Shown piece after piece: positions 52,667 to 61,470 of a stretch of 64,000 nucleotides of DNA. The notes beneath the pieces are model-generated. The model made no database searches. It saw nothing but the letters and a program-made list of their open reading frames with translations, and was not told the DNA's origin. The stretch is from Lachnoclostridium sp. An169 (GTDB lineage Bacteria; Bacillota; Clostridia; Lachnospirales; Lachnospiraceae), in the NCBI RefSeq assembly GCF_002160525.1, contig NZ_NFKT01000005.1:1-64000 (forward strand). Direction: 5' to 3'. Position 1 is the stretch's first letter. Each line of letters begins with the position of its first letter. Both the position numbers and the translations under genes were made by a program.

Positions 52667-53386
52667 TCACCCGGACCGCTTTCGCCTCCTCCCGGCCTGG
52701 CGCAGCTGTAGTCTGCTTTTTGCCTGCTCCATCATCAACTCTGCTCTTTTCCGGGGATCCGTTTCCTGATCCAGCTTTTTCTGTATTTCTCCTCTGCGGT
52801 AATCACTCAGAATTGCATCCACTTCATTGTAGTCCCGCTCAAAGAGGATCTCGCTGACCTGTTCCCGCACCCTTTCTTCCGGAATCCGCTCTGGTATTCT
52901 CTCCGCAATTTTACCGCAGACAAACGCCTTGCTCTTTTCCTTATATTTTGGCATATCGTTCCATTCTTGCAGCTGCGCCAGTTCCGGGCGCCACAGGATC
53001 GAGAGCTTATGCTTCCACTCTGCCTTCGGATTGGTCTGCGGCTCCCGAAGGATATAAAAGTCCAGTCCGTTCTCCATCTGTTCTACCGTGATAATCCCCC
53101 AGTAATCCGGCACATGCTCCCGAATGTGCAGACCATGGCTGGAACCTGCCACAACGATATTGTAATCAAAATAGCGATCGTAATCCTTTATCTGCCGGGA
53201 GAGGCGCACATATGTATCGGCATCGCTCTTTATTTCTATCCCGTATAACGAATCCGGCGTCACCATGACAATATCCGCCCGCGATCTGCCCGTCGTCTTT
53301 TCCTCTATGATCCGTATCTTTCCGAAGTACTCCTCAAGGAAGTCAAACAGAGGTTCTCGGATATCCCTGTCGTGCAGCATAATCAT
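52667..53386 (-). CDS. sce7726-like PD-(D/E)XK protein
   Basis: A 239-residue protein. The N-terminal ~90 residues match the sce7726 family pattern: DRDIREPLFDFLEEYFGKIRIIEEKTTGRSRADIVMV, then YGIEIKSDADTYVRLSRQIKDYDRYFDYNIVVAGSSH. D38, E51-x-K53 and Q65 fit a PD-(D/E)XK nuclease site. The C-terminal half is charged and helical, with a basic tail (RLQLRQAGRRRKRSG). The ATG overlaps the stop of the small upstream gene by 4 nt. It is the last gene of an ATPase operon that resembles a defence module. Confidence 0.75.
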   Translation of the reverse strand: MIMLHDRDIREPLFDFLEEYFGKIRIIEEKTTGRSRADIVMVTPDSLYGIEIKSDADTYVRLSRQIKDYDRYFDYNIVVAGSSHGLHIREHVPDYWGIITVEQMENGLDFYILREPQTNPKAEWKHKLSILWRPELAQLQEWNDMPKYKEKSKAFVCGKIAERIPERIPEERVREQVSEILFERDYNEVDAILSDYRRGEIQKKLDQETDPRKRAELMMEQAKSRLQLRQAGRRRKRSG

Positions 53387-53739
53387 AAGCCCCGCTTCTT
53401 TAAGGAGTCATATTTTTTCCTGAAATAATACAGTTTCACTCCTGCATATTCCTCACGCTCTTCTTTATTAAGTAAATCATCCATTATTTTTTTCACAGCA
53501 GCAGACGTGCATTTACCGCGTCTGTTAAGCTCTGACATCATCCGGCTTGCCCTGTCATAGGCATCTCGTCTTCCCTTTAAAAGCTCTGTTGATGTATCCC
53601 GAACCGTGCCATCCTCTTTTCTGATACCATTTAAAAGGAGTGTTTCATTTATATCCTTCTCCATAGCCTCATCTCTTGGCTCTGTGTAGATCGTGCCGTC
53701 TCTTCTGTAAGCTATTTTATCCATTTCTATATACAGCAT
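53383..53739 (-). CDS. Small unknown protein in the ATPase/nuclease operon
   Basis: A 118-residue, charged, mostly helical protein without cysteine or histidine clusters, so it is not an HNH nuclease. The C-terminal part is basic (YYFRKKYDSLKKRGL). It starts 3 nt after the ATPase stop, with a GGGGGA ribosome binding site, and overlaps the sce7726-like gene by 4 nt. Its conserved position suggests a subunit or adaptor of the complex, which is inference; no family was recognised. Confidence 0.7.
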   Translation of the reverse strand: MLYIEMDKIAYRRDGTIYTEPRDEAMEKDINETLLLNGIRKEDGTVRDTSTELLKGRRDAYDRASRMMSELNRRGKCTSAAVKKIMDDLLNKEEREEYAGVKLYYFRKKYDSLKKRGL

Positions 53740-53742
53740 ATG

Positions 53743-54933
53743 CTAATTCCCCCATACTGCCTTTGCATCTTCAAACTTTTCCTCTTCAAGAGCTTCCTCT
53801 GTCTTATTTATCAACGCATCTATGTCCTTAGGTCTGCCTGCACTTTCCAGTCTGTAACGAAGCACATCCTCAACGGTATATCCGTAGCAGTCCGGGAGAT
53901 AAACTGCCTGCCGTTTTTCATCGAGCAGAATAAGATTTGCCTCCTTAGATGACGAAATCACAATTGGAGAATGTGTCGCTATAATAAACTGTACATTTGC
54001 AAAGGTTGCTCTAAGTGCTTTTATGATATTCCACTGCCATTTCGGATGCAGGTGCATGTCTATCTCATCTATCAGGACAATTCCCTTTATATCAAATTTA
54101 TCCTGAAGTTCCGGGTTTAGCAGGCATACTCTGTATGCCAGATCCATAATCATCCACAGTAGCGACTGGTACCCGGCACTTAATTTGGAAAGCGCCATCT
54201 CATTGTTCTGATCTTTATACACCAGCTCACCAAATTGGGGAGAATAGTATAATTTCGGAGCTTCTTCCAGTTCATTAATTTCTTTCATAAACGAAGAAAT
54301 AATACTTTTAAAAACCTCATATTCCCGGATGGTTTTTCCCTTATTTACCGCAGTAACCTGCTGTTTCATACACCACTGCTGAATCGATTTTACATCCATG
54401 GCAGAGTCCAGGCAGCCAATATATCCGCATCTTCTGTCGTCCAGTTTCTTTCTCAGCTCTTTTGCATAATCGCCGCGCTTCACTTTCCAAACCCGTGCAG
54501 AGCTCTGGTAACTGATCAACGGAAGAATCTCGTCCGGTTGGTTTGTCAGCTTCTTCATCCATGCACACACACTTCGATCATCTATTTTTGTATGGGTTGA
54601 TGAAAGTTCCTCTTTCACTCTGCGCCACGAAAAATCTTTCTCATCGCTGACTGTCATGTGACATCCTACAGAAATCGGTTCGCAGTACAGAACTGTAGAA
54701 GAAGAGTCTCCCATAGGCTGCACCTTCACATGGACATCATCCTGCAAAATATTCCTGGTGCTGACTCCTGGCACACTCGCAAACATTCCGCTGAGTACGA
54801 CTGCAATTCCTTCCAAAACCGATGTTTTTCCGGCTCCATTGTCTCCAATCAGTATATTCACGCCCGGCTTTAAATCAATTTCCAGTGATTCGACTGCTTT
54901 ATAGTTTTTCAGTGAAACCTTGTCCAGGTACAT
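53743..54933 (-). CDS. RecF/PtuA-like AAA ATPase
   Basis: A 396-residue ABC/SMC-type ATPase. Walker A is GDNGAGKTS (30-38), the signature-like LSAGYQSLLWMIMDL is at 251-265, Walker B GIVLIDEIDMHLHPKWQ begins at 284, and the switch histidine is H321 in IIATHSPIVISSS. The domain order and length resemble ATPases of Septu (PtuA) and retron-associated systems, but no PtuB HNH protein is present. A strong AGGAGGTGA site stands nine bases before the ATG. It leads a compact three-gene operon, AT-richer than its neighbours. Confidence 0.8.
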   Translation of the reverse strand: MYLDKVSLKNYKAVESLEIDLKPGVNILIGDNGAGKTSVLEGIAVVLSGMFASVPGVSTRNILQDDVHVKVQPMGDSSSTVLYCEPISVGCHMTVSDEKDFSWRRVKEELSSTHTKIDDRSVCAWMKKLTNQPDEILPLISYQSSARVWKVKRGDYAKELRKKLDDRRCGYIGCLDSAMDVKSIQQWCMKQQVTAVNKGKTIREYEVFKSIISSFMKEINELEEAPKLYYSPQFGELVYKDQNNEMALSKLSAGYQSLLWMIMDLAYRVCLLNPELQDKFDIKGIVLIDEIDMHLHPKWQWNIIKALRATFANVQFIIATHSPIVISSSKEANLILLDEKRQAVYLPDCYGYTVEDVLRYRLESAGRPKDIDALINKTEEALEEEKFEDAKAVWGN

Positions 54934-55021
54934 CTGTAATCGTCACCTCCTGCTTTTTCCGTAAACAACTCTTTCTATAATTCAGTATCTTACCATATGA
55001 CAAAGTTTTATTCAATGAAGA

Positions 55022-55067
55022 CAAAAATACAGCTGACACTGACTATTCCCGCCAGCGCAGCTGTATT
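55022..55067 (-). terminator. Hairpin terminator after the first esterase gene
   Basis: Arms AATACAGCTG (55026-55035) and CAGCTGTATT (55058-55067) enclose a 22-nt loop able to pair further. On the minus strand TTTTTGTC follows. It separates the esterase gene cluster from the ATPase operon. Confidence 0.8.
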
Positions 55068-55150
55068 ATCCTTCTTTTTTCAAATTCTCGCTCTTCCCGT
55101 CCCCATCTGCTTTCGCAGTCATCCCTTATCCGGACTCCGTTTTTCCTTTG

Positions 55151-56020
55151 CTACCGCTCCCGGAACAGATAGGGCAGGAAATTGTACAGATACTGATATA
55201 CTGCTTCATACTCATGCCCCCATCCCTCATAAAGCAGGTAGTGAAGATTGCCCTTTCCGTAATCTTCATCATAGACGAATGTATCCGGATATTTCTTCAT
55301 CGCTTCGAGCTGAGGGGTCAGTGCACTCTCCGCCTTGTCTTCCGTCCCGGTAGCAGTAAAGATAAAGTACTCATCCGGCGAATACCCGGAAGCCGCGGCA
55401 CTTTCATAGAGGACCTTCGCCGTCTCTTCAGGACACGTCTCACCGCCCCTGCCTTCTACTTCCCAGCAGTCTCCGCTGAGAGGTACAAACCAGGCAAATG
55501 AATCCAACCGGTGCAGGAACGTATACCACGTATTCGCCGCGCCCATGGAGAAGCCGCAGAATCCCCGGTGCATCCGGGACTGGCGGAATCCTTCTGCGGT
55601 CGCGTGGTCCGCGCAAGTCTTATATACGCTCTCCACCGCCGGAAGCAGATCCTCGATCAGCTCATTCTGGAAGAACCGTGCTTCTTTTCTTTCCTTTTCC
55701 ATGACCGGAGCGCCCTCTCTGGGCACCTTATAGTAGGAAGGAAATACAACGATCATCTCTGATATTTCACCAGTATCGATCGTATAGTCAAGCATATTTT
55801 TGATCTTACAGCAGTCCATCCATGCGTCCGGGCTTCCCCCGCCTCCGTGCATGACATAAAGAATATTGTATTTCCTCTCCAGATCAGCCTTGTCATATCC
55901 ATATGGCAGATATACGTTGGCATACTTCGCGACCATTTTTCCCGCTTCGTCCGTTGTACTGTAATCCACGCGCTCGATCCTTCCGCGGCGGTTTACATCG
56001 TGATATTCATAGATTTTCAT
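55151..56020 (-). CDS. Putative esterase (feruloyl/acetyl esterase type)
   Basis: A 289-residue alpha/beta hydrolase of the 'putative esterase' family. The beta-strand and oxyanion region ILYVMHGGGGSPDAWM is followed by the nucleophile elbow GFSMGAANTW, an acid candidate in IFTATGTEDKAE, and the catalytic histidine in YEGWGHEYEAV. No signal peptide is present, so it acts in the cytosol, probably removing acetyl or feruloyl groups from imported oligosaccharides. The cluster continues upstream with another esterase 90 bp away. Confidence 0.85.
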   Translation of the reverse strand: MKIYEYHDVNRRGRIERVDYSTTDEAGKMVAKYANVYLPYGYDKADLERKYNILYVMHGGGGSPDAWMDCCKIKNMLDYTIDTGEISEMIVVFPSYYKVPREGAPVMEKERKEARFFQNELIEDLLPAVESVYKTCADHATAEGFRQSRMHRGFCGFSMGAANTWYTFLHRLDSFAWFVPLSGDCWEVEGRGGETCPEETAKVLYESAAASGYSPDEYFIFTATGTEDKAESALTPQLEAMKKYPDTFVYDEDYGKGNLHYLLYEGWGHEYEAVYQYLYNFLPYLFRER

Positions 56021-56110
56021 AGTCTTTCCTCATCTCCTGTTATCTGTTTTCCCACTGTTCTGCTCTGTCAGACACTTTTCTCTGTCTGCAGTTATCAGCT
56101 GATTTTCCGG

Positions 56111-56944
56111 TTAAAGTCCTACATTTCCACTGCTGATCCCGGCTTCTCTCTCTTCCAGAGGCAGCCACTCCAACAGCTTTTTCAGCGAACTATTCCAGAA
56201 ATCCCACTCATGTCCGCCATCCCACTCCTCGTAAGTAACGTCTGCTCCCGCATCGATCAGGAAATCACGGAATACATGGTTCTGTCCCAGAAGGGAATCC
56301 TGTTTTCCACATGTCATGAAGATCTCCGGAATCTTTTTCCCCTCCTTTTTCAGTTTTTCCACCAGCCACCGGGGATCCCTGTCACTTTCTCCGACTTTTT
56401 CCAGATCGCCGAGAATGCTCTGGGCATAGCTTCTCGTCTCGATATACCGGGGCGAATCATCCGTCCGCTCTTTCACGCCTTCCGTGATCAATGCGCTTGA
56501 GAACGCTCCGATCCGCCCAAATGTTTCACTGTATTTCAGTCCGTTTCTCAGAGCTCCGTATCCGCCCATGGAAAGCCCGGCTATATAGGTGTCCTCTCTC
56601 TTTCCTGAGAGCGGGAACATCTTTCTCGTAATCTCAACTATTTCCTGTCCCACAAATTCACCGTAGCTGTTCTGTCCGGACTCCTGATCAAGATAGAAGG
56701 AATTGTCCCCGGAAGGCATCACCACAACGAGATTTTTCTCCTCCGCCCATCTCTGAACTGCCGTGCCCGTCACCCAGTCCGTATAATTTCCGATCACTCC
56801 GTGAAGCAGATACAGCGTCTTATATGGTGTATCCGGCTTTTCTTCCGCCCCCGGAGGAAGCATCCTGTCTGCCGGAAGAATCACATACATGGGGACGGTT
56901 CTCCTCAATGATTTCGATAAAAAGTTCACCTGTATCAGCGCCAT
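56111..56944 (-). CDS. Second putative esterase (EstA/S-formylglutathione-hydrolase-like)
   Basis: A 277-residue alpha/beta hydrolase. The segment YKTLYLLHGVIGNYTDWV, the nucleophile elbow AGLSMGGYGALRNGL, an acid candidate in MTCGKQDSLLGQN and the histidine in WDGGHEWDFW are all in order. The pattern matches tributyrin/acetyl esterases and Fae-like enzymes of Firmicutes. No signal peptide is seen. It follows the YesL-like gene by 15 nt, which suggests cotranscription in a carbohydrate-ester locus. Confidence 0.85.
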   Translation of the reverse strand: MALIQVNFLSKSLRRTVPMYVILPADRMLPPGAEEKPDTPYKTLYLLHGVIGNYTDWVTGTAVQRWAEEKNLVVVMPSGDNSFYLDQESGQNSYGEFVGQEIVEITRKMFPLSGKREDTYIAGLSMGGYGALRNGLKYSETFGRIGAFSSALITEGVKERTDDSPRYIETRSYAQSILGDLEKVGESDRDPRWLVEKLKKEGKKIPEIFMTCGKQDSLLGQNHVFRDFLIDAGADVTYEEWDGGHEWDFWNSSLKKLLEWLPLEEREAGISSGNVGL

Positions 56945-56959
56945 AAATCATCTTTCCTT

Positions 56960-57595
56960 TCATAAGTTCATCTGTTCTGTCCCTTCTGTTTCAAAATTTT
57001 TAAATACCATGACCAACAGCATACTTCTGAGCCAGCACAGCACCGCGCCTCCGATCAGCCAGACAAACACACCGTACACAATCCAGATAATACACGCCAC
57101 CGCAAGCGCCACATTGCAGAGAACAAAAATCAGGCTCACCCAGAACTTTCCCGTGCCGATCTCAAGGGCACTTTTCAGTATTTGTCCCGTTCCCGCGTGA
57201 AATCTGGCGAGAAGCGGAAATGCAAATGCCGCTGTCATCCCCACCACGATGGTCACTGCGATCATAACTGACAGCAGGAGATATGAGATCAGCCCAAAAT
57301 TGGTGCTGCACAGCAGATACCAGTCCACGGCAAGAACTGCAAATGCTGCTCCTGCCACCAGTTCCAGCAGCAATCCCTGCCGAAAATTTTCCTTAAATGA
57401 TTTCAGGAAAGACTGCAGAATATTGGGCGATTCTTTTCTCGCCAGTTTCATTGCCGTATAATATTTTGCCGTCATCGCCGCCCCGATAGTCACGATCGGA
57501 ATGCAGAACACAAACGTCACCAGCTGAAGCAGAACATAATCAATAAATGTATCCAGAAACTGCATCACTTTATTATCTGCGCTAAATAAACTCAT
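56960..57595 (-). CDS. DUF624 (YesL-like) membrane protein
   Basis: A 211-residue protein with five membrane helices. The N-terminal FIDYVLLQLVTFVFCIPIVTIGAAMTAKYYTAMKL is the DUF624 signature. Such proteins are typically encoded beside ABC importers for pectin- or hemicellulose-derived oligosaccharides (for example yesL with yesMNOPQ in Bacillus). An ABC sugar-binding protein gene does lie at the right end of this window. The molecular role is unknown. Confidence 0.9.
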   Translation of the reverse strand: MSLFSADNKVMQFLDTFIDYVLLQLVTFVFCIPIVTIGAAMTAKYYTAMKLARKESPNILQSFLKSFKENFRQGLLLELVAGAAFAVLAVDWYLLCSTNFGLISYLLLSVMIAVTIVVGMTAAFAFPLLARFHAGTGQILKSALEIGTGKFWVSLIFVLCNVALAVACIIWIVYGVFVWLIGGAVLCWLRSMLLVMVFKNFETEGTEQMNL

Positions 57596-57640
57596 ACCTC
57601 TGTCACCTCACTGTAATTTTATTTTACTGCCAGCCTTCTC

Positions 57641-58522
57641 TTACATGTCTATCGGCGGCACCAGCTCTGCTGTTTTCCCCGGCTTTACTTCCACCGACTC
57701 CGGTGTAAACGTCCCTCCGATCCACACCGGAACTGCCGACGGGTTGTATACCGTTCTGCTGTCCGCAGAGAACACAAGTCTCCGGAACGCTTCCACGTAC
57801 TCCCGGATCTCTCCGTTTGTGGCATACCACACATCCTCGTGTCCTGCCACCATACCGATAAATTTCTCCATGTGATCCCAGTTTTCACACTGGTCGAACT
57901 CATAGCTGTGTCCCCACACATAGAACAGTTTTGCCGGAGTCAGAAGATTGAAATAGAGCCGGTCGGAAAGGAACTCTTCCGCCAGATCAAAAATCTTCTC
58001 ATCATCGTGATGGCAGGTAGGATCCCAGATCAGAAAATTCTGCGGGATATCAAACTTATGTGTGGATGTAATCGTGCGGGCGTAGGTGATTCCGCACGCT
58101 GTGAGGGCGCTTAAAACAGTTTCATCATAGGCACCGAAGGCATATGCATAACCCGTCACAGGTCTGCCCGTCATCGCTTCCAGTGCTCTTCTTGAAGGAA
58201 GGATCTCCTCCACACATCTGGCAGCGTCCATTCCCGCCATGCACGCATGATACTGCCCGTGCGCTGCCACCTCATGCCCCCGGTAGAGCTCTGCCGCCTC
58301 ATCCGCCGTAATCTTGATGTGAGATACTTCCTTTTTTCCTGCGGCAACCACGCCCACTTTTCCGAACAGCCCGGAGTTTAAATTAAAAGTTCCCTTTACC
58401 CCGTACCGGTTGAACAGCTCCACAAGTCGCCGGTCCTGTGTGATCCCGTCATCGTAACTCAGTGTAAATGCCTTTCTCCTCCCGCCTGGGAAGAGCATCC
58501 TGTCGTTTACCTGCAGACTCAT
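57641..58522 (-). CDS. Polysaccharide deacetylase family protein (CE4-like)
   Basis: A 293-residue NodB-homology protein. Motif 1 is LSYDDGITQD with the catalytic and metal-binding Asp pair. Motif 2 is HGQYHACM with two histidine ligands. Later motif elements are visible in YAYAFGAYDE and YVWGHSYEFD. There is no signal peptide, which fits intracellular deacetylation of imported sugars rather than wall modification. A GGAGGG site precedes the ATG. It sits between the YesL-like and the two-domain esterase genes. Confidence 0.85.
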   Translation of the reverse strand: MSLQVNDRMLFPGGRRKAFTLSYDDGITQDRRLVELFNRYGVKGTFNLNSGLFGKVGVVAAGKKEVSHIKITADEAAELYRGHEVAAHGQYHACMAGMDAARCVEEILPSRRALEAMTGRPVTGYAYAFGAYDETVLSALTACGITYARTITSTHKFDIPQNFLIWDPTCHHDDEKIFDLAEEFLSDRLYFNLLTPAKLFYVWGHSYEFDQCENWDHMEKFIGMVAGHEDVWYATNGEIREYVEAFRRLVFSADSRTVYNPSAVPVWIGGTFTPESVEVKPGKTAELVPPIDM

Positions 58523-58538
58523 AATTTTCCCTCCGATC

Positions 58539-60008
58539 TTATCTCAGCAGATCCCGGATCAGCCTTGCCATATTAACTGACAGAAGTGAGTAATGATCTG
58601 TCGCATACATCACATGATTGCAGGTTGACACATGCAACTTCAGGATCTCCTTGCAGAACCATTCCAGAGAAATGTACAGCATCCCATTTCGCTCAATCGG
58701 CTCACAGAGCATGGCATGTACTTTATTGTCGATGGTGCATCCCATACATCCTCTCGCAAACTGGAGCGTCCTGCCGTCTTTCATCACTATCTCCGCCCAA
58801 CCTTCCTTCTCCGTATAGGCTGCACCTGCTATATCCGCGATAAATGATGCCGGAATCATACAGTATTCCCCCCGGACAATTGCCCCGCCGTGAAGCCCGT
58901 GATATTTCAGTTTCTGCCAGAGCATGGACTTTGCAGGAAGCTTTTTCTTTTCCTGGTTGATCCAGATATACTCGCAGTCATCCGCCGCGGCAATCACAAC
59001 TTCATCGCCTTTTCTAGCCTCATTGGGCTCCATGTATTCGATGGAGCGGTCCGCTTTTCTTCTTGTTCCCGAGAAGAGATAATCCCACACAAGCTCCGCC
59101 TCGTCAAATGTCTGCCCGTGATCCCGGTTCTTTACATCCCGGAAAACGAAATCTGCTTTTTCTCCTTTATAGAAGGCAAAGTTGTTCTCCCCGTCAATCT
59201 TCAGTTCCGGCAGAGTATTGCATCCGTTGATCCGCAGCCAGTATTCCCGGTTTTTCGCCACAACATCTTCCACATTGTCCTCGCTTCCCGGAGGTGCCTG
59301 GTCGAACTCCATGCGCGCCTGCCATACCGGAACCGGACCGCCCGCATTGACCGGTTGGTCATTTTCATCAAAGAGGAGCCCGATGGTGCTCGGTCCCGCG
59401 GAGCCTGCCATGGCAGCGAAATGCATGCCGCAGTGTCTTGCGATCATGGCCGTCATAGAATTGCCCAGAGACATTCCCTGCATGTAGATCCGTTCCTCAT
59501 CGATATTGTATTTTCCCTTCATAAGCTCAATCAGCTTTACAACGATGCGGATATCATTGTTCTGCGTAATATCATCCGGGAAATCGTGCATATAAATTCC
59601 TTCGTCGTTTGGTTCCGAAAGCTGTTTGAACAGCCTTCTCTCACACTCGATCTGCCAGAATCTGCGGGAATGTGCATTGGGATACACCACGATAAATCCC
59701 TCCCGGTCCGCCACAAGCGACCAGGATGTATAGATGCACTGCGCCCACCCCGTCATAATTCCGCCATGCATGGAAAATACAAGGGGTGTTTTCTTCGACG
59801 GATCGTAGCTGTCCGGCACATACTCATACCATGTATCCTCGTTCTCATCGATCAGGCATGCCTTCATCTCTTTGAGGTTTTTCGGATAAACCTGGGAGTT
59901 GTTGCCGTTTTCATTGACTACAATCTCACTCTCTTTCAGCTTTTCGGGAAGATACTCCCTGTTATCGTCATCCGGAATGCCCGGGATAAGTTTAATTTTA
60001 TGTTCCAT
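58539..60008 (-). CDS. PHB-depolymerase/feruloyl-type esterase with a copper-amine-oxidase-N-like C-terminal domain
   Basis: A 489-residue protein. The N-terminal ~330 residues form an alpha/beta hydrolase with TPLVFSMHGGIMTGWAQCIY, the nucleophile elbow MQGMSLGNSMTAMIARHCG, and the histidine in NRDHGQTFDEAELVWDYLF. The C-terminal ~140 residues look like a Cu_amine_oxidN1-type domain (YCMIPASFIADIAGAAYTEKEGWAEIVMKDGRTLQFARGC). GAGGTG six bases before ATG 60008 decides the start over a GTG at 60017. No signal peptide is seen. The fusion is unusual for a cytosolic esterase. Confidence 0.78.
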   Translation of the reverse strand: MEHKIKLIPGIPDDDNREYLPEKLKESEIVVNENGNNSQVYPKNLKEMKACLIDENEDTWYEYVPDSYDPSKKTPLVFSMHGGIMTGWAQCIYTSWSLVADREGFIVVYPNAHSRRFWQIECERRLFKQLSEPNDEGIYMHDFPDDITQNNDIRIVVKLIELMKGKYNIDEERIYMQGMSLGNSMTAMIARHCGMHFAAMAGSAGPSTIGLLFDENDQPVNAGGPVPVWQARMEFDQAPPGSEDNVEDVVAKNREYWLRINGCNTLPELKIDGENNFAFYKGEKADFVFRDVKNRDHGQTFDEAELVWDYLFSGTRRKADRSIEYMEPNEARKGDEVVIAAADDCEYIWINQEKKKLPAKSMLWQKLKYHGLHGGAIVRGEYCMIPASFIADIAGAAYTEKEGWAEIVMKDGRTLQFARGCMGCTIDNKVHAMLCEPIERNGMLYISLEWFCKEILKLHVSTCNHVMYATDHYSLLSVNMARLIRDLLR

Positions 60009-60114
60009 AATTATCACCTCTGAAATTTTTTCAATTTTTTACTGCTATGATACATTTCCATACTTTTCGTTTCATCTGTTTCTGCAGTCTGTATTCTGTC
60101 ACACATCTCTCCAC

Positions 60115-61470
60115 TTACTCTGCGCTGATCTTCTTGACCCACTTCCCGCTTCTGAGCCGGGTAAAGCAAAGTATGCATTTCAGGATTTCATCGATACGCA
60201 GAGCACAGTAAGCGACAAATGCCGGAGCCGCGAGCACAACACCTGTCAGATATCCGAGGGGCACGCTTGCCACCCAGAGGAAAATGATATCCGCCACCAT
60301 CAGGAAGCGGGTATCTCCGCCGCCCCGGAGCACGCCCTTTGTCAGAATACTGTTGATTGCCCGGAACAGTACGATAAACGCGATTGCATACATGAGCTGC
60401 TGCGCAATTTCTTTCGTAGAATCTGTAATGTTATAAACAGATATGATCGGTCCGGACAAAATCAGGATCAGACCTGCCGCGATGATCCCCACCACAAGCC
60501 CAAGTCCGATAAATGCATCTGCTTCCTCTTTTGCTTTCTTCACGCTCTCCCCTCCCAGCGTATGACCAATTACCACACTGCTAGACTGGGCGACTCCCTG
60601 TGTCAGCACAGTACTCATCTGCTGTGTTACTGTTGTAATGGAATAAGCTGCCACAAACTGGGAACCAATCTGTCCTGTGATCATGGCAATAAAGTTATTG
60701 CCGAATCCCTGCAGGCTGTCGCTGACCACCACCGGGAAAGCCACTTTGAAAAATTCTTTATTCAGATGTCCGCTCCGGAGCAATATATCCTGGAAACGAT
60801 AGCGGATTGAGCGGTCTGCAAAGAACAGATATCCGAAAGAAACGCCAAATTCAAGGATTCGTGCGATCAATGTGCCAAGTGCAGCTCCCACAACTCCCAT
60901 CTTCGGCGAGCCAAGTTTTCCGAAGATAAAGATATAATTCAATCCCACATTTGAAACAAATGCCAGAATTGCCGTGTACAGAGGTACTCTGACCTGCCCT
61001 ACGCTTCTCAGGATATTGGAACACACAAGGGACAGTCCCCAGAATATGTAGCAGTATGCCGAAAACCCGAAATACCGGACTCCTTCCGAAACCACGTCTG
61101 CATCACTGATATACATCCGCATGATCAGCTCCGGCATAAACAGAGTAACCACGGTAAAGACCAGGGAAAGGGCAAACGCATATTTAAACGAAATCGATAT
61201 CGTCCTTTTCAGGGCGTCTTTATCTCCCATTCCCCAGAACCGGGCAGAAAGAATAGATGCCCCCTGCCCGAGTCCCATACAGGCAAACACGAAAATATTG
61301 ATGAACTGGTTGGCAAGCGACACAGCGGAGAGTGATGCTTCCCCCAGAGATCCCACCATAATGCTGTCCGTCATATTTACACCAGTCGTAATCAGGCACT
61401 GCAGTGTAATCGGGACAGCAAGCCTTATCGTTTTCCTGTAAAAGTTCCTGTCAGAGGTAAACAGTTTCAT
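60115..61470 (-). CDS. MATE-family efflux transporter
   Basis: A 451-residue protein with twelve membrane helices in two homologous halves. The N-terminal AVPITLQCLITTGVNMTDSIMVGSLGEASLSAVSLANQ and the matching second-half start AFPVVVSDSLQGFGNNFIAMITGQIGSQFVAAYSI are typical of MatE proteins. It exports organic cations, drugs or metabolites using Na+ or H+. Its start overlaps the MFS gene stop by 4 nt, so the two transporters are coupled. Confidence 0.92.
   Translation of the reverse strand: MKLFTSDRNFYRKTIRLAVPITLQCLITTGVNMTDSIMVGSLGEASLSAVSLANQFINIFVFACMGLGQGASILSARFWGMGDKDALKRTISISFKYAFALSLVFTVVTLFMPELIMRMYISDADVVSEGVRYFGFSAYCYIFWGLSLVCSNILRSVGQVRVPLYTAILAFVSNVGLNYIFIFGKLGSPKMGVVGAALGTLIARILEFGVSFGYLFFADRSIRYRFQDILLRSGHLNKEFFKVAFPVVVSDSLQGFGNNFIAMITGQIGSQFVAAYSITTVTQQMSTVLTQGVAQSSSVVIGHTLGGESVKKAKEEADAFIGLGLVVGIIAAGLILILSGPIISVYNITDSTKEIAQQLMYAIAFIVLFRAINSILTKGVLRGGGDTRFLMVADIIFLWVASVPLGYLTGVVLAAPAFVAYCALRIDEILKCILCFTRLRSGKWVKKISAE

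Noticed and set aside
52667..54933. Assignment of the second ATPase operon as a Septu (PtuA-PtuB) or retron system
   Set aside because: No HNH protein, reverse transcriptase or msr/msd-like RNA is visible beside it; the partner is an sce7726-like nuclease and an unknown protein.
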